The notes below the pieces were generated by a model. It ran no database searches. It worked only from the letters and a program-made list of their open reading frames with translations, and was not told the DNA's origin. Shown here in pieces: positions 1 to 6,971 of a stretch of 19,916 bases of DNA (the stretch's first letter is position 1; every line of letters begins with the position of its first letter). Source of the stretch: Candidatus Gerdarchaeota archaeon. Its GTDB lineage: Archaea; Asgardarchaeota; Heimdallarchaeia; JABLTI01. Location of the stretch: NCBI GenBank assembly GCA_016840905.1, contig JAEORM010000017.1, positions 1 through 19,916 on the forward strand, in the 5' to 3' direction. The translations under genes were made by a program, and so were the position numbers.

Positions 1-317
1 ATAAAAGAACAAGTTATTTTTTTATTGGCTGAAAGAGCTTTCTCAAAATGACTTTTACCAAAATGAAGAACACCCATGCCAAAAGTACTTCTCTCTTTAT
101 CATCATCAGAAGCTTTCAATTTACCTTGTTCATGTGTTATGGAATCAATTCTTGCAGATAAAAAATCTTCATGGTTGTCAAGAGTCTTTCGGACAGCCGA
201 GCGAATAAATTCAGTTCTATTTGGGTAGATCCCTGCTTCTACAAGTAGATCAATTCTCCCTAAATCTACTGGCGGGATATTAATTGTTAGTTTCTCCATC
301 TTTGGTTCTTCATACAT
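1..317 (-). CDS. Ribbon-helix-helix (CopG-like) regulator, 3' end cut off by window edge
   Basis: Reading the minus strand from an ATG at 317 gives an open frame of 105 codons that runs off the window at base 1, so the C-terminus is missing. The N-terminal half has the ribbon-helix-helix pattern: a short alternating strand (KLTINIPPVDLGRIDLLV), a turn with YPNRTEFIR, then a second helix (SAVRKTL). In this family the strand pairs in a dimer and enters the DNA major groove, and NRTEFIR is the usual N-cap of helix two. A second Met (299) is also possible because the domain begins just after it. The rest (FGMGVLHFGKSHFEKAL) resembles the small C-terminal domain of archaeal CopG proteins. Repeats at 335-375 lie directly upstream, which suggests autoregulation (inference). 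The regulated genes are not visible. Confidence 0.8.
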   Translation of the reverse strand, partial: MYEEPKMEKLTINIPPVDLGRIDLLVEAGIYPNRTEFIRSAVRKTLDNHEDFLSARIDSITHEQGKLKASDDDKERSTFGMGVLHFGKSHFEKALSANKKITCSF

Positions 318-334
318 TTTTTATGCCCTTCTGT

Positions 335-375
335 GGAATCCTCAAGGATTCCCTACAGATGTTATAGGGATTCCC
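335..375. promoter_or_regulatory. Candidate operator of the RHH regulator
   Basis: GGAATCC (335-341) and GGATTCC (346-352) form a perfect 7-bp inverted repeat around TCAA; flanking CTGT (331-334) and ACAG (355-358) extend the dyad with a 2-nt bulge. GGATTCCC recurs at 368-375, exactly 22 bp (about two helical turns) from the copy at 346-353. The block lies 18-58 bp before the minus-strand ATG at 317, between it and a TATA-like TTTTAAATA (about 410-420, minus strand). Repeated half-sites at helical spacing are typical of RHH operators; the assignment is inferred from position. Confidence 0.5.
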
Positions 376-537
376 AATATTAAAACATTTGTATAATGCG
401 AGAACTAAAGTATTTAAAATGTAACAAATAAAATTCCTAGAATTATTTCTAAAAAAATAAATAGCAAAAAAATAACCTTTTAGAGTTAAACATAAAAGAA
501 AAATTCTTCAGTTATTTATCGTCAAGTAATTAGCAAA

Positions 538-549
538 TACTTAAATTAA
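538..549 (+). promoter_or_regulatory. TATA-like box, probable leaderless promoter of the 569 gene
   Basis: TACTTAAATTAA ends 19 bp before the ATG at 569, so a transcript starting about 25 bp after the box centre would begin at or near the start codon. No Shine-Dalgarno sequence precedes this ATG. Both facts suit a leaderless archaeal mRNA. Positional inference only. Confidence 0.4.
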
Positions 550-568
550 TACAGATTTAATACAAATT

Positions 569-2107
569 ATGTTCTCCAATGAAAATTTTCTTAAAACAAA
601 TAATGTGATTAAATCGATTTTTGGTATAGACTCATACTATAGTCCTCGAGCATTTAATGCGGTAAACTCAAATGTTTACTATCAGACTATTTTCCAATTA
701 CACTGTGATTCAATACAGTTATTGTTATTATCAGAGGATCCAAAAATCGCTGCCCTTTACAATCCTCATTTTGAATCTTTTCTAGGATATTTACATATCT
801 ACAAAGATTATAGCTTTAATTCTCCTGAAAGTTTAATAGAACAAAAATTAGAAGCACGATGGAAAAATAGGGAATTTATTGGTTTGATGCGGGAAATGTT
901 CAGTACTGAAAAACCAGAATTTATGATACATTTCTTGGGTGGATTATTTTTAGATGAGATTCCAGATATTAAAGTTTCATCCTGGAAATTTGGAAAATAT
1001 CCTGCTCATTATATGGATAAGACAAAAGTAAAAACCATGTTAATTCATCATGTAAATTTTGTTGAATATTGGAATGAATTTCAACAATTCCATAAATTAT
1101 TGTTAAAGCTTTATCCTGAAGGAATATCTAAACAAGGAACGCATAAAATTCCTAAAAAGAAGGATATTTGTCAAATGGTATTATTCCATCCATATGTTCC
1201 TGATATATGGCTAGACCTAGCAAGATTATCAAAAAATGAGCGAAAGGATACTGCTGCTATTAATTACCTCCGTATAGCCCTCTGTTTAGATCATACAAGA
1301 TATGATATTTGGAAAGAACTAATACTATTTGATCCAAGATATCAAAATACCAACATTCCTCAACTTGATGATGAATTGAATGCTATAATAAATGATAAGA
1401 TCGGTTTAGGGCAAAAACAATTGGAGGAACAAAAAAAGCAAGAGGTTGCTAAAGGGTTTATTCAACAAGTTAAAACATTGGAAAATCGTCAAAATGCCTT
1501 TAATGAAATTTCAGAAATAATGAAGGCAGGACCAGAAGAACCAGTAACACCTACAATAGCTCCCTCTTCTAGCATACCAAGTTATTTTGAATATCTTAGA
1601 GGAGTACCTGGAATAAATCACATAGAATTATTTAACAAAATAAATAAGGCAATAACAAATCTTTCAAGAAAAGACTTAAACGTTATTCAGTCATTGGAAA
1701 TGGTTGGTCAACAAGCATTCCAAACAGGAAAACTAGATGTGGCATTAGAAACATTCCTTTCAGTGATTCATTTAAGTGCTCTAATAGGTGAAATTAAACA
1801 TCAAATACTAGCATTAAGTAATCTAGGAATTTATTTCTCTAATGCAAGAAGATATGACATTGCCCGTAATTTTGCTAATGAAGCAAAAAATCTTGCAACA
1901 AAAAATAATCTCTTGGAAGAAAAATTACAAGCATTGAAAGTTTTAGGATTAATACAAACAAATGATAACAAGAACCCTCGAGAGAGAATCACTCTATTGG
2001 AAGAAACAGCTGAAATCTTACGACAACTTGGTCGCGAAGAAGAAAGGCAGCAGATTTTAGCACAAATGGAAACGTTCAAACAATTTTTGGATCTTTTAGG
2101 AAAATGA
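569..2107 (+). CDS. TPR-like repeat protein of unknown function, 512 aa
   Basis: I do not recognise the family. No signal peptide or membrane segment is seen, so it is probably cytosolic. The first 200 residues are a mixed, aromatic-rich domain with no motif I can name. Residues about 211-243 (from PDIWLDLARL) look like one tetratricopeptide-type helix pair. A charged, Gln-rich helix follows (about 278-320), then a Pro/Ser/Thr linker (322-338). The C-terminal third (about 376-486) reads as three further TPR-like pairs, including ALETFLSVIHLSALIGE and LSNLGIYFSNARRYDIA. TPR arrays usually act as protein-protein scaffolds, so a partner-binding role is likely. It has its own leaderless-type promoter and is followed by a hairpin terminator, so it is probably monocistronic and not co-transcribed with the gene at 2499. 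Confidence 0.75.
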   Translation: MFSNENFLKTNNVIKSIFGIDSYYSPRAFNAVNSNVYYQTIFQLHCDSIQLLLLSEDPKIAALYNPHFESFLGYLHIYKDYSFNSPESLIEQKLEARWKNREFIGLMREMFSTEKPEFMIHFLGGLFLDEIPDIKVSSWKFGKYPAHYMDKTKVKTMLIHHVNFVEYWNEFQQFHKLLLKLYPEGISKQGTHKIPKKKDICQMVLFHPYVPDIWLDLARLSKNERKDTAAINYLRIALCLDHTRYDIWKELILFDPRYQNTNIPQLDDELNAIINDKIGLGQKQLEEQKKQEVAKGFIQQVKTLENRQNAFNEISEIMKAGPEEPVTPTIAPSSSIPSYFEYLRGVPGINHIELFNKINKAITNLSRKDLNVIQSLEMVGQQAFQTGKLDVALETFLSVIHLSALIGEIKHQILALSNLGIYFSNARRYDIARNFANEAKNLATKNNLLEEKLQALKVLGLIQTNDNKNPRERITLLEETAEILRQLGREEERQQILAQMETFKQFLDLLGK

Positions 2108-2111
2108 AAAT

Positions 2112-2142
2112 GGAATGTTATTCCTAATTTTCCTTTATTTTT
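2112..2142 (+). terminator. Hairpin plus T-rich tract after the TPR-like gene
   Basis: GGAAT (2112-2116), loop GTT, ATTCC (2120-2124), then a T-rich run to about 2142, starting 4 bp after the stop codon. The stem is short (5 bp), but archaeal termination depends mainly on the T-rich tract. Confidence 0.5.
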
Positions 2143-2253
2143 CAAAAGAATAAATCTGTTTGAAATAATAATTTATTTAACAAATTTTCTATTTCCAAAT
2201 GAATTAAAATTCAAATTAAGTAAGTCAAAATTAAATAGGATAGTGGTGAAGAA

Positions 2254-2289
2254 TATTCCATTACACAAAAAGGTGATAATTTTGGAATA
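2254..2289. promoter_or_regulatory. Dyad just upstream of the TATA box of the SLATT-like gene
   Basis: TATTCCA (2254-2260) and TGGAATA (2283-2289) are perfect 7-bp inverted arms. Inside them TTA/TAA (2261-2263 with 2277-2279) and CAC/GTG (2264-2266 with 2273-2275) can also pair around AAAAAG. The dyad ends 4 bp before the TATA box at 2294, over the position of the BRE element, so a regulator bound here could control TFB/TBP recruitment. No binding protein is identified. Confidence 0.4.
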
Positions 2290-2293
2290 ATAC

Positions 2294-2305
2294 TTTTATA
2301 TAAAG
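2294..2305 (+). promoter_or_regulatory. TATA box of the SLATT-like gene
   Basis: TTTTATATAAAG is a near-ideal archaeal TATA element. A start about 25 bp downstream falls near 2325, which is 16 bp before the ribosome-binding site at 2341 and about 175 bp before the first in-frame ATG at 2499. Confidence 0.6.
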
Positions 2306-2340
2306 AATTAAGTTATTTTTTTAAACCTTTATTGGATTTT

Positions 2341-2346
2341 GGAGGG
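2341..2346 (+). promoter_or_regulatory. Strong Shine-Dalgarno (GGAGGG) with no canonical start codon after it
   Basis: GGAGGG lies about 16 bp after the predicted transcript start. No ATG, GTG or TTG follows at usable spacing in any frame. The frame of the 2499 gene is open across this site (back to a stop at 2322-2324). It offers ATA at 2349 (3 nt after GGAGG) and ATT at 2355 (9 nt after). The site therefore argues for a longer N-terminus from a non-canonical start, or for a lost start codon. Confidence 0.5.
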
Positions 2347-2498
2347 AAATAAGAATTTTTCAATCATTTCTAGATGAATTTAGTTATAATATTTCTTTAT
2401 CTGAAGCTTCAGATGTAGATAAAAATAATGGTTTAGAGGGAGGATCAGGAAATAATAATATACCTACTCCTCCGGTTGGCTTAAAGAAAGAAAGCTCA

Positions 2499-3188
2499 AT
2501 GCCAAATGATAGAAAACCACTAAGATGTTTTAGAAGAAAAAAAGATACCACTGAACCAGAAAAAAAATCTATGAAGGATGAATACCAAAGATGGTATAAT
2601 GATGTTAGATTAAGACAGATATGCCATATAAAGACTCATCGACGATTGACTACATTCAATTATCTAATTGGAATTACAATTGTTGTTTTAAGTACATTTA
2701 CAGCTTCTAGTCTTTTAACAGAAGTAACTGAAAAAGATGAACCTATTGCTTTCTTTTTTGCAGTATCATTTGGAATAGTTACAGCAATGTTAGGTACTTT
2801 ACAGACAAGTCTAAAATTGCCACAACTTATTGAAAAACATCAAAAATCATATTCTCTTTATGGTGATATCAGAAGAGACATTGAAAAAACTTCAGAGGAT
2901 TACCGTGTTAGTTGTGATGAAATAATGGTCAGCAAAAGGATGGAGGAAATAAATATTAGGATGGATAAAGCAGCCTCTGAAAGACTTTCATTTAGCCAAC
3001 CAATGTTTAATAGACAAAGTAGAAAGAGACGAAAAAATCAATATATAATTTTCGAGGATTGTAAAAAGATAGCACCAAATTTAGCAGAAGAATTAGAGAA
3101 ATCTAAATCAAAAGCACCACCACCTATTAAGCAACCTGAAACAGCAATACCACCACCACCTAGTGAGTCACCTGAAACAACAACTTGA
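2499..3188 (+). CDS. SLATT-like two-helix membrane protein with proline-rich repeat tail
   Basis: From the first ATG the protein has 229 residues. A basic N-terminus leads to a helix (YQRWYNDVRLRQ, 29-40, then ICHIKTHRRL), a first membrane helix (about 51-73), a second (about 82-104), then a conserved-looking amphipathic helix (LIEKHQKSYSLYGDIRRDIE, 110-129). That order, with R/H before TM1 and HxxxY..L..DI after TM2, is what I know of SLATT domains: predicted pore-forming effectors found with nucleotide-second-messenger synthases in prokaryotic conflict systems, and also as stand-alone genes. No synthase, SLOG or nuclease gene is adjacent. The tail (206-229) is two 12-residue Pro-rich repeats. 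The frame stays open upstream to 2325, so the true start may be ATT 2355 or ATA 2349 (277-279 aa). Identification rests on pattern reading, not on a profile search. Confidence 0.6.
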   Translation: MPNDRKPLRCFRRKKDTTEPEKKSMKDEYQRWYNDVRLRQICHIKTHRRLTTFNYLIGITIVVLSTFTASSLLTEVTEKDEPIAFFFAVSFGIVTAMLGTLQTSLKLPQLIEKHQKSYSLYGDIRRDIEKTSEDYRVSCDEIMVSKRMEEINIRMDKAASERLSFSQPMFNRQSRKRRKNQYIIFEDCKKIAPNLAEELEKSKSKAPPPIKQPETAIPPPPSESPETTT

Positions 3189-3309
3189 ATCGGTGATACA
3201 ACCAAACCAATAAATCCCAATAACATGTATATCAAGAAAACTAAAAAACACAAGAAGATGGAACAAAAAGGATAGTTATATTAGAAATCTCAGAAAAGAA
3301 GAATATGAA

Positions 3310-3455
3310 ATTAATAAAAGATTGGAATTAGGACAGGGGCAAAGAACGCCCCCGTCACAGGAAAAGGGAGTTATTTTTTATTGGGGAGAGAGAGGTTTAT
3401 GGGATTCGGAGAGCTAATAACTTAAAAAGCTAATTTCGCTCTCCAATTTTTATTA
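3310..3455. ncRNA. Candidate structured RNA or mobile-element end with two hairpins, strand unsure
   Basis: This gene-free stretch holds two strong hairpins in otherwise AT-rich DNA. The first is GACAGGGGC (3332-3340) with GCCCCCGTC (3348-3356): nine positions with one A-C mismatch around a 7-nt loop. The second is GGAGAGC (3408-3414) with GCTCTCC (3438-3444), a perfect 7-bp stem around 23 nt. On the plus strand TTTTTATT follows the second stem. On the minus strand a good TATA element (TATTTATAAA, about 3466-3476) lies about 25 bp before the second stem, so a transcript could begin there and end after the GC-rich hairpin. I do not recognise it as tRNA, SRP RNA, RNase P RNA or a C/D guide. A palindromic end of a decayed IS200/IS605-like element is an alternative. 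Confidence 0.35.
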
Positions 3456-3549
3456 TGTACATTCTTTTATAAATACTTAACAGTTTAGAAACAAAGGTTT
3501 TCTTTATTAGCAATTCTTATATTTTAAGAAAATTTTCCCCTTTTCTTTA

Positions 3550-4242
3550 TTAAATTAATATCTCTAATCCCAAGTATGACAATCCAACAAGTATTGCCAC
3601 AATGAACATTGATGCAATTACAACTCTAGCACCTATTTTACCCATTTTACCTTCTTCTTTGTATTCATTTATCCACTCTATGCTACTTTTCTCACTTTTT
3701 ACTAATAATAGTTGAATTGGTAATACTATTATCAATGGTAATATTGCTAAAAATAATGTCAAGACTATATTTGATACAAAACTACCTAATAATTGGAAAT
3801 TTAGCAAAATAATGATTTTTATTGCTCCAGTTATTATTGTTGCTGTACTAATTATATAGTAGATTTTTATTCCTCTCTTTACTTCTTCTATGTTATTAAA
3901 TATCATTCCTGAACCTGCTACTATATACCCTATAATGGCAATCCAATAATAAACATGAAATATTGGTTTAAAATCTAGTAGATGTTTATAGATTTTCATC
4001 CATTCTTGGATGGGGTATATACCTACATCTCTATATCCAACAACAAACGTATAATTCTCATAATAATACGATTCTCCTGGTACCGTTGGAATTGAAACAA
4101 TTAAAGCTATAAAAATAACGCTAGCAATCAAAGCTATTATTGTATTTATTTTAATTTTAAAATTCGTGTGAAGAAGATTACTTAATAACGATCTTCTTGG
4201 TTCTATTGTTCTCATTTCTAAAGGATAGTATTCCCTTCTCAT
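3550..4242 (-). CDS. Multi-pass membrane protein of unknown function, about 230 aa
   Basis: Not recognised. About five hydrophobic helices are visible, roughly residues 33-55, 95-115, 125-147, 155-180 and 205-227. A hydrophilic loop of about 40 residues after the first helix (with NYTF and several Tyr) probably faces outside. I start at ATG 4242 because GGAG (4254-4251) lies 8 nt upstream. The frame also has a GTG at 4251, but that codon overlaps the Shine-Dalgarno sequence itself, so it is unlikely. The ends of helices carry many Lys/Arg/Glu residues and there is no catalytic motif. It is the last gene of a minus-strand run, about 106 bp after AMMECR1. An AT-rich gap with TATA-like sequence suggests its own promoter. 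Confidence 0.7.
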   Translation of the reverse strand: MRREYYPLEMRTIEPRRSLLSNLLHTNFKIKINTIIALIASVIFIALIVSIPTVPGESYYYENYTFVVGYRDVGIYPIQEWMKIYKHLLDFKPIFHVYYWIAIIGYIVAGSGMIFNNIEEVKRGIKIYYIISTATIITGAIKIIILLNFQLLGSFVSNIVLTLFLAILPLIIVLPIQLLLVKSEKSSIEWINEYKEEGKMGKIGARVVIASMFIVAILVGLSYLGLEILI

Positions 4243-4347
4243 CTTAATCACTCCTTAACTATATTATAATAGTATACTATCTTATAATAATAATTGGTTA
4301 TACTTTAGTAGTTAATTTTTCAAGCTTTTTTAAGATAATTTCCTCTT

Positions 4348-4983
4348 TTATTCCCATATTTCTCTTTTAATTACCTCACCATTTGGCTCAGTTTCATGAT
4401 AGATTATTCCAGTAAAGCTTTCTATCTCGGTTTTTGAGTCCTTCCAACAATTCTTACCTAACCATGCTTTTTGACAAGTATGCTCGAGAAATTCTTCTAC
4501 TGTCCATTCCCATTCCATAGGTACTTGTGGTAATAACAATCCACTTCTTCCGCCATTCTTTACAATTAAACCATCTCTTCCAATAGCTATTTTTTCCAAA
4601 TACTCCTTTGGGTCTTTTACTTCTATTTTTTTGGGCGGAGTCAATATTGTTACTTCAATTTCTATATCATGTAATTCTTCCAATCTCACTTCAGCGAACC
4701 TTGGATCATTTACAGCAGCACTTTTTGCTACCTCAATAGTTGCTTTTACTAATGGATAAACTGGTAAAGCATATCCGATGCAACCTCTTAGTCCTTTCCC
4801 ACCCATTTCATCTCTTTTATTTAGTGTGACAAATACTCCGGCATTTTCAAGTAATTTTTTAGGTACTTCTTCAGGTATAGCTATTGGTTTTCTGAATGTT
4901 AAATAATGTATTATTGATTTTCTTGCTAAATCCACAAGAAATTTACCATCTTCTAAAGTATATTCTAAATCAATATCAGTCAT
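4348..4983 (-). CDS. AMMECR1 domain protein, 211 aa
   Basis: This is the stand-alone archaeal form of the AMMECR1 family. The hallmark LRGCIGYA is at residues 65-72, preceded by GVFVTL and followed by AVNDPRF (91-97), EIEVTILTPP (about 109-118) and GLLLPQVP (149-156), the usual order. Length is normal (about 200). The biochemical role is not established; the invariant LRGCIG with its Cys is thought to form an active or binding site. No signal or membrane segment, so cytosolic. It begins 21 bp after the Mut7-C RNase stop codon and appears to share a transcript with it and dihydroorotase; in archaea this family often lies near nucleotide or RNA-related genes. ATG 4983 is the first start, with a purine-rich AGAAGGAT stretch before it. 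Confidence 0.92.
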   Translation of the reverse strand: MTDIDLEYTLEDGKFLVDLARKSIIHYLTFRKPIAIPEEVPKKLLENAGVFVTLNKRDEMGGKGLRGCIGYALPVYPLVKATIEVAKSAAVNDPRFAEVRLEELHDIEIEVTILTPPKKIEVKDPKEYLEKIAIGRDGLIVKNGGRSGLLLPQVPMEWEWTVEEFLEHTCQKAWLGKNCWKDSKTEIESFTGIIYHETEPNGEVIKREIWE

Positions 4984-5004
4984 ATTTTATCCTTCTTTTA
5001 TCTT

Positions 5005-5523
5005 CTACTCTTCATCTTTTTCTAATATACTTCTACTCTCTTCTAATGATTGTTCTATTTTTTCCCAGTGAGATCCTTTCCAATAGATTTGTTTACATTT
5101 TTCATTTGAACATATCCAAAATTCGTTATATTGTTTCATTGTTCCTTCAGGTATCCCTTCTTTGATATCATCTTTATCTACAGAAATGATTTCAGCATTG
5201 CAGTTTGAGCATCGTGGTAATATTGTTTTTGAGAAGAATAATTTTATTCCTGTTTCTTTGTGCAATTTAGCTAATCGTTCTTCTATAGTTTCACCATCAA
5301 TTGTTATTGCTTTTATTCCTAATTTTTCTGCTCTCCTTTTCAAATCTTCATCTCTAGTCACTAATATTCTTTTTTCATCTTTTGCTTTCTTTAAGATTTT
5401 ATAATCAACACTTACTTCTACTATTTCGGTATCATATCCTAGCATTCGCAACCATCGTGCAATTCGTTGGTACATCACATCTATGATGAATTTCTGTTTC
5501 CTGGCATCATCTTTTTCATTCAT
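5005..5523 (-). CDS. Mut7-C RNase domain protein with zinc ribbon, 172 aa
   Basis: The N-terminal part is a PIN-like nuclease of the Mut7-C family: FIIDVMYQRIARWLRMLGYD (12-31) contains the conserved Asp15 and the ARWLRMLGYD signature, and ILVTRDEDL (53-61) carries further acidic residues. The C-terminal part is a zinc ribbon with CSNC (105-108) and C138/C143, followed by YWKGSHW, typical of the family. The second Cys pair is spaced CSNEKC (four residues between) instead of the usual CxxC. Known members are predicted ribonucleases; the substrate is unknown. It starts 14 bp after the dihydroorotase stop and ends 21 bp before AMMECR1, so co-transcription is likely. Cytosolic. Confidence 0.9.
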   Translation of the reverse strand: MNEKDDARKQKFIIDVMYQRIARWLRMLGYDTEIVEVSVDYKILKKAKDEKRILVTRDEDLKRRAEKLGIKAITIDGETIEERLAKLHKETGIKLFFSKTILPRCSNCNAEIISVDKDDIKEGIPEGTMKQYNEFWICSNEKCKQIYWKGSHWEKIEQSLEESRSILEKDEE

Positions 5524-5537
5524 TTTTAATTTCCTCT

Positions 5538-6896
5538 TTAAGTATCTAATGAGAGTTTTTCTTCATCTACTTTTAAAGGTCTCTCAAGTATTTTCCCTGC
5601 TTTTACCTTTGATTCAACATATTCATCATGTTTTGCTAATTGACCATTAATGAAAACTTGACCTAATGTTACTTCAGATTCAAAACCATCAAAAGGTGTC
5701 CATTTTGCTTTAGATTCAAATCTCTCTGAGATTACCACGCTTTTTGATTTTTCGATAATAATTATATCAGCAAAATTCCCTTCTTTTAATTCTCCTCTTT
5801 TTTCAATTTGAGCGTATTCTGCAGGATTTTTGGTCATTTTTGGTATCAATTTTTCTAAAGGTATCATTCCTTTAAAAGCTGCAGTGAACATTACTGGTAA
5901 TAATGTTTCTAATCCATGTATTCCTGATGCTGCTGCTTCAAATTCACAAGATTTTTCATTGTGTGAATGTGGTGCGTGATCTGTAGCAATAATCTTCAAT
6001 TGATCATCGTTTAATGCTTTCCATAAAACCTTTTGATCTTCCTTAGTTCGTAATGGTGGTAAGCATTTTGCTTCTGCTTTATATTTTATTAAATCCTTTT
6101 GAGTCAAAAATAAATGATGAGGACATACTTCACCTGTGATATTTTCAAGCATTTTATTTTCTATCATAATTTCCATTGTTTCTTTTGCAGTAATGTGAGC
6201 ACAATGTAAATGACATTTAATTTTATTATTTATTTGTAGAAAGTCTGCTAAAGCCTGTGCTTCATCTAATTGATTATGTGCTGCCAAAAAGCTATTAATT
6301 GGATCTTGATGTTTCTCTAGAAATAGTTTTTCAGTTTCATCTGCAAAACCTGAATCTGGGTGAATAATAAGTGGTAGTTTCATCTCAGCTATTTTTGCCA
6401 TACGTGTTTTCAGGAGTTCATTATTTTTTGGTGGGTAAATTGCTTCTGCCGGATAAATCTTAAAACCAAAAATACCTTCCTTAGTTAAATTAATAATTTC
6501 TTCATTATTATTGGGTATCAATGAATAAAATCCAATATTTGCAGCTGCTTTTCCTGTAATGATTTTTTTCTTATAATCAATTCTTATAGCTAAATTTGTT
6601 GGTGGTTTATTATTAGGCATATCAAGAACTGTTGTTACCCCTCCTGCAATAGCTGATCTTGTTCCTGTTTCCATGGTTTCTTTGTATTTTTGTTCCAAAT
6701 CTCTCATATGAACATGAATGTCTATTAATCCCGGTAAAATCATAGCTCCTTTTGCATCAATTCTTTGTGAAGCTTTTTCAAGATTAGGTTCTTTCCCTAA
6801 TCTAATGATCTTTTCTCCCTCAATTGATAATCCACCTTCTTTAAAACCTTCTTCAGTAAATATTTTACCATTTACAATATTGATATCGATTGTCAC
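5538..6896 (-). CDS. pyrC: Dihydroorotase (type I), pyrimidine biosynthesis
   Basis: Catalyses the reversible cyclisation of N-carbamoyl-L-aspartate to dihydroorotate, the third step of UMP synthesis, in the cytosol. Metal-centre residues of the amidohydrolase fold are visible: HVHMRD (61-66, His61 and His63), Lys146 in GFKIYP (the residue normally carbamylated), His179 in IIHPD, His231/His234 in HLHCAH, and Asp306 in ATDHAPH. AGGVTTVLDMPNN (84-96) and CPHHLFL (258-264) are further family signatures. At 452 aa it is slightly longer than typical type I enzymes (about 420-430). The start is GTG at 6896 with GAGG 8 nt upstream; no ATG fits better. A TATA-like AATATTTAATTT lies about 40 bp upstream on the minus strand. 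Allantoinase and dihydropyrimidinase are related, but the motif set and length favour dihydroorotase. No aspartate carbamoyltransferase gene is in view. Confidence 0.9.
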   Translation of the reverse strand: MTIDINIVNGKIFTEEGFKEGGLSIEGEKIIRLGKEPNLEKASQRIDAKGAMILPGLIDIHVHMRDLEQKYKETMETGTRSAIAGGVTTVLDMPNNKPPTNLAIRIDYKKKIITGKAAANIGFYSLIPNNNEEIINLTKEGIFGFKIYPAEAIYPPKNNELLKTRMAKIAEMKLPLIIHPDSGFADETEKLFLEKHQDPINSFLAAHNQLDEAQALADFLQINNKIKCHLHCAHITAKETMEIMIENKMLENITGEVCPHHLFLTQKDLIKYKAEAKCLPPLRTKEDQKVLWKALNDDQLKIIATDHAPHSHNEKSCEFEAAASGIHGLETLLPVMFTAAFKGMIPLEKLIPKMTKNPAEYAQIEKRGELKEGNFADIIIIEKSKSVVISERFESKAKWTPFDGFESEVTLGQVFINGQLAKHDEYVESKVKAGKILERPLKVDEEKLSLDT

Positions 6897-6971
6897 AAAT
6901 AATGCCTCTTGTTAATACAAACAACTACAAATAAATTAAATATTCTCTTAAAAAAAGAATGGTCGAAGGAA

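Noticed and set aside
1831..2145. Open frame on the minus strand opposite the TPR-like gene
   Set aside because: It is fully antisense to a better supported gene, with Ser/Cys/Phe-rich composition typical of a reverse shadow and no promoter or ribosome-binding site.
3498..3532. TTTTCTT / AAGAAAA inverted repeat near the end of the minus-strand membrane gene
   Set aside because: Low-complexity A/T arms are common by chance here, and no T-rich tract follows on the minus strand; not called as a terminator.
4251..4251. GTG as start of the 3550-4242 membrane protein
   Set aside because: The GTG is part of the GGAGTG Shine-Dalgarno match that serves the ATG at 4242.
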